Assembly: GCA_916610825.1 (NCBI GenBank)
Contig: OU744447.1
Coordinates: 11,143,751-11,207,750 of the forward strand
DNA from: Haliclystus octoradiatus
Lineage: Eukaryota; Cnidaria; Staurozoa; Stauromedusae; Haliclystidae
Length of the DNA stretch: 64,000 bases
Direction of reading: 5' to 3'
Shown here piece by piece: positions 63,024 to 64,000 of the stretch; positions within the stretch are counted from its first letter, which is position 1; the number at the start of each line of letters is the position of its first letter. Under the pieces are notes generated by a model, which was not told the origin of the DNA, made no database searches, and saw only the letters and a list, made by a program, of their open reading frames with translations. The translations under genes were made by a program, and so were the position numbers.

Positions 63024-64000
63024 GTATTATGCATATATATTGAAGGAGAAATATTGCCCTACGGGCTCTTGTTTTTCTGATGCTTTCTCGTGTCTCCCAA
63101 CATCCCGCATGTTGGTATCAGAGAACCCAAACACGGCTGCCGTGCAGTAACCCTTTAATGCCACTCATGGCTCCGGCATGGCATCATATATCAAATTTCA
63201 GCAGGGTTCATTCAGCACAGAAACAATACAACTGACAAACGAGCACGTGACTCTAAGCGCGCAGAGCCAACCGTTCATTTTTTCCCTTTAATAAAAAACT
63301 CATGAACTGTTCATAGACAATTTGAAAGGTTCATGTTTGCATTTTGAAGCCATGTTTTACAATATGTTATCATGCACACTCTTTCCACCAATTAAGCTGC
63401 AAAATAAATTCCATTCTGATAATTTAGAATACCGGTTGGTAGGCTAGTCATTTAACAGTTAGAACCCCTTTCAAGAGTCTTTTATGAACAATTCTGAAAT
63501 ATGTAAATGATGCCATTTGAGCATGAACTGCAACTTACAGGGGCGGACTAAAAACATTTTGATTGGTCAAAAGGTATACAAGTGTTTTCAGATACAGCAA
63601 AATAGATGGATTATAAAACAATTGTTGCAACAAGACACAAAGTGCAATCAAGCAGATGTTGTTATTGTCAAAAACAGCAAAGGAATCCTCATCTTTTTCA
63701 ACAGTTGTGAGATCGGATTCGTAATTGTATCATTGCTAGATGTTTAATAAAATTCCCAAACTCTGTATTTGGTGGTGATTCTTATATGATAGTAAACTCT
63801 CCTTCATTTGCAAATTGAAATTACACTAGGCCCACATATTTGCATTTCTTTATTTTGTTTTTGTGATCACATGAATTTGATTGCAAAGAATCATGTGATT
63901 TACTGGGCAATGGTGATTGGTCAAAAAAATATTTTAATTCTGGGTTTTGAGTTTTAAAAATAGTGGACAGTTTTTATGAAAATGTATATAACAAGTCAGG
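63024..64000 (+). other. MUTYH intron 4 (runs off the window)
   Basis: A GTATTATG donor follows exon 4. No match to the next expected MUTYH exon was found before the edge. A 76-codon frame at 63517-63747 has no recognisable features. One GTTCATGAAC-type fragment is at about 63296-63335. Confidence 0.55.

Noticed and set aside
63517..63747. 76-codon frame as the next MUTYH exon
   Set aside because: It lacks the expected LGYYSR and helix-hairpin-helix motifs and begins without a convincing acceptor.

Overview
The window is nuclear DNA of an animal. It is AT-rich by eye (roughly 65%). It holds five spliced protein genes with GT-AG introns and many transposable elements, and nothing bacterial or organellar. 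Every gene model was built by hand from reading-frame continuity across splice sites. The species cannot be fixed from the sequence. The excess of the palindrome TAGGCCTA, the laccase-type multicopper oxidase and the mix of Ty3/gypsy, jockey-like LINE, tRNA-SINE, Harbinger-like and pogo-like elements fit a marine invertebrate, possibly a deuterostome such as an echinoderm, hemichordate or tunicate (inference, low confidence).

Layout: 1-1445 is a degenerate tandem repeat. 2879-13638 (minus) is alkaline phosphatase copy A, nine exons. 13765-14150 is a tandem repeat just upstream of it. 16514-29210 (minus) is PRPF38A, eight exons, complete (283 aa). 31245-35187 is a young, intact-looking Ty3/gypsy retrotransposon (minus) with two 156-bp LTRs and a GTTAC target duplication. 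35740-43045 (plus) is a membrane-anchored multicopper oxidase, six exons, 710 aa. 43159-44970 is a 5'-truncated LINE and 45035-45560 a MITE carrying an (AAT)n array. 46166-57254 (plus) is alkaline phosphatase copy B, nine exons, intact (530 aa, GPI-type tail). 57760-58608 is an inverted repeat. From 58899 (plus) to beyond the right edge are the first four exons of the DNA-repair glycosylase MUTYH.

The two phosphatase genes have identical exon lengths for exons 1-8 and share intronic sequence, so they are a recent duplicate pair in divergent orientation, with PRPF38A and the oxidase between them. Copy B looks functional. Copy A has lost the GT donor of intron 5 and has a stop codon that removes the GPI-anchor tail. 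It is either becoming a secreted form or decaying.

The most unusual structures are: a nearly perfect 1.66-kb palindrome inside intron 4 of copy B, centred on a foldback element; a cluster of seven GTGTCTGACTGAC motifs in PRPF38A intron 1, bracketed by 37-bp perfect inverted repeats 1.8 kb apart; and a gypsy element whose LTR can pair with its own primer-binding region, suggesting self-priming. Apart from possible splicing of the PRPF38A message, the genes share no obvious pathway: phosphate-ester hydrolysis, mRNA splicing, copper oxidation and base-excision repair.
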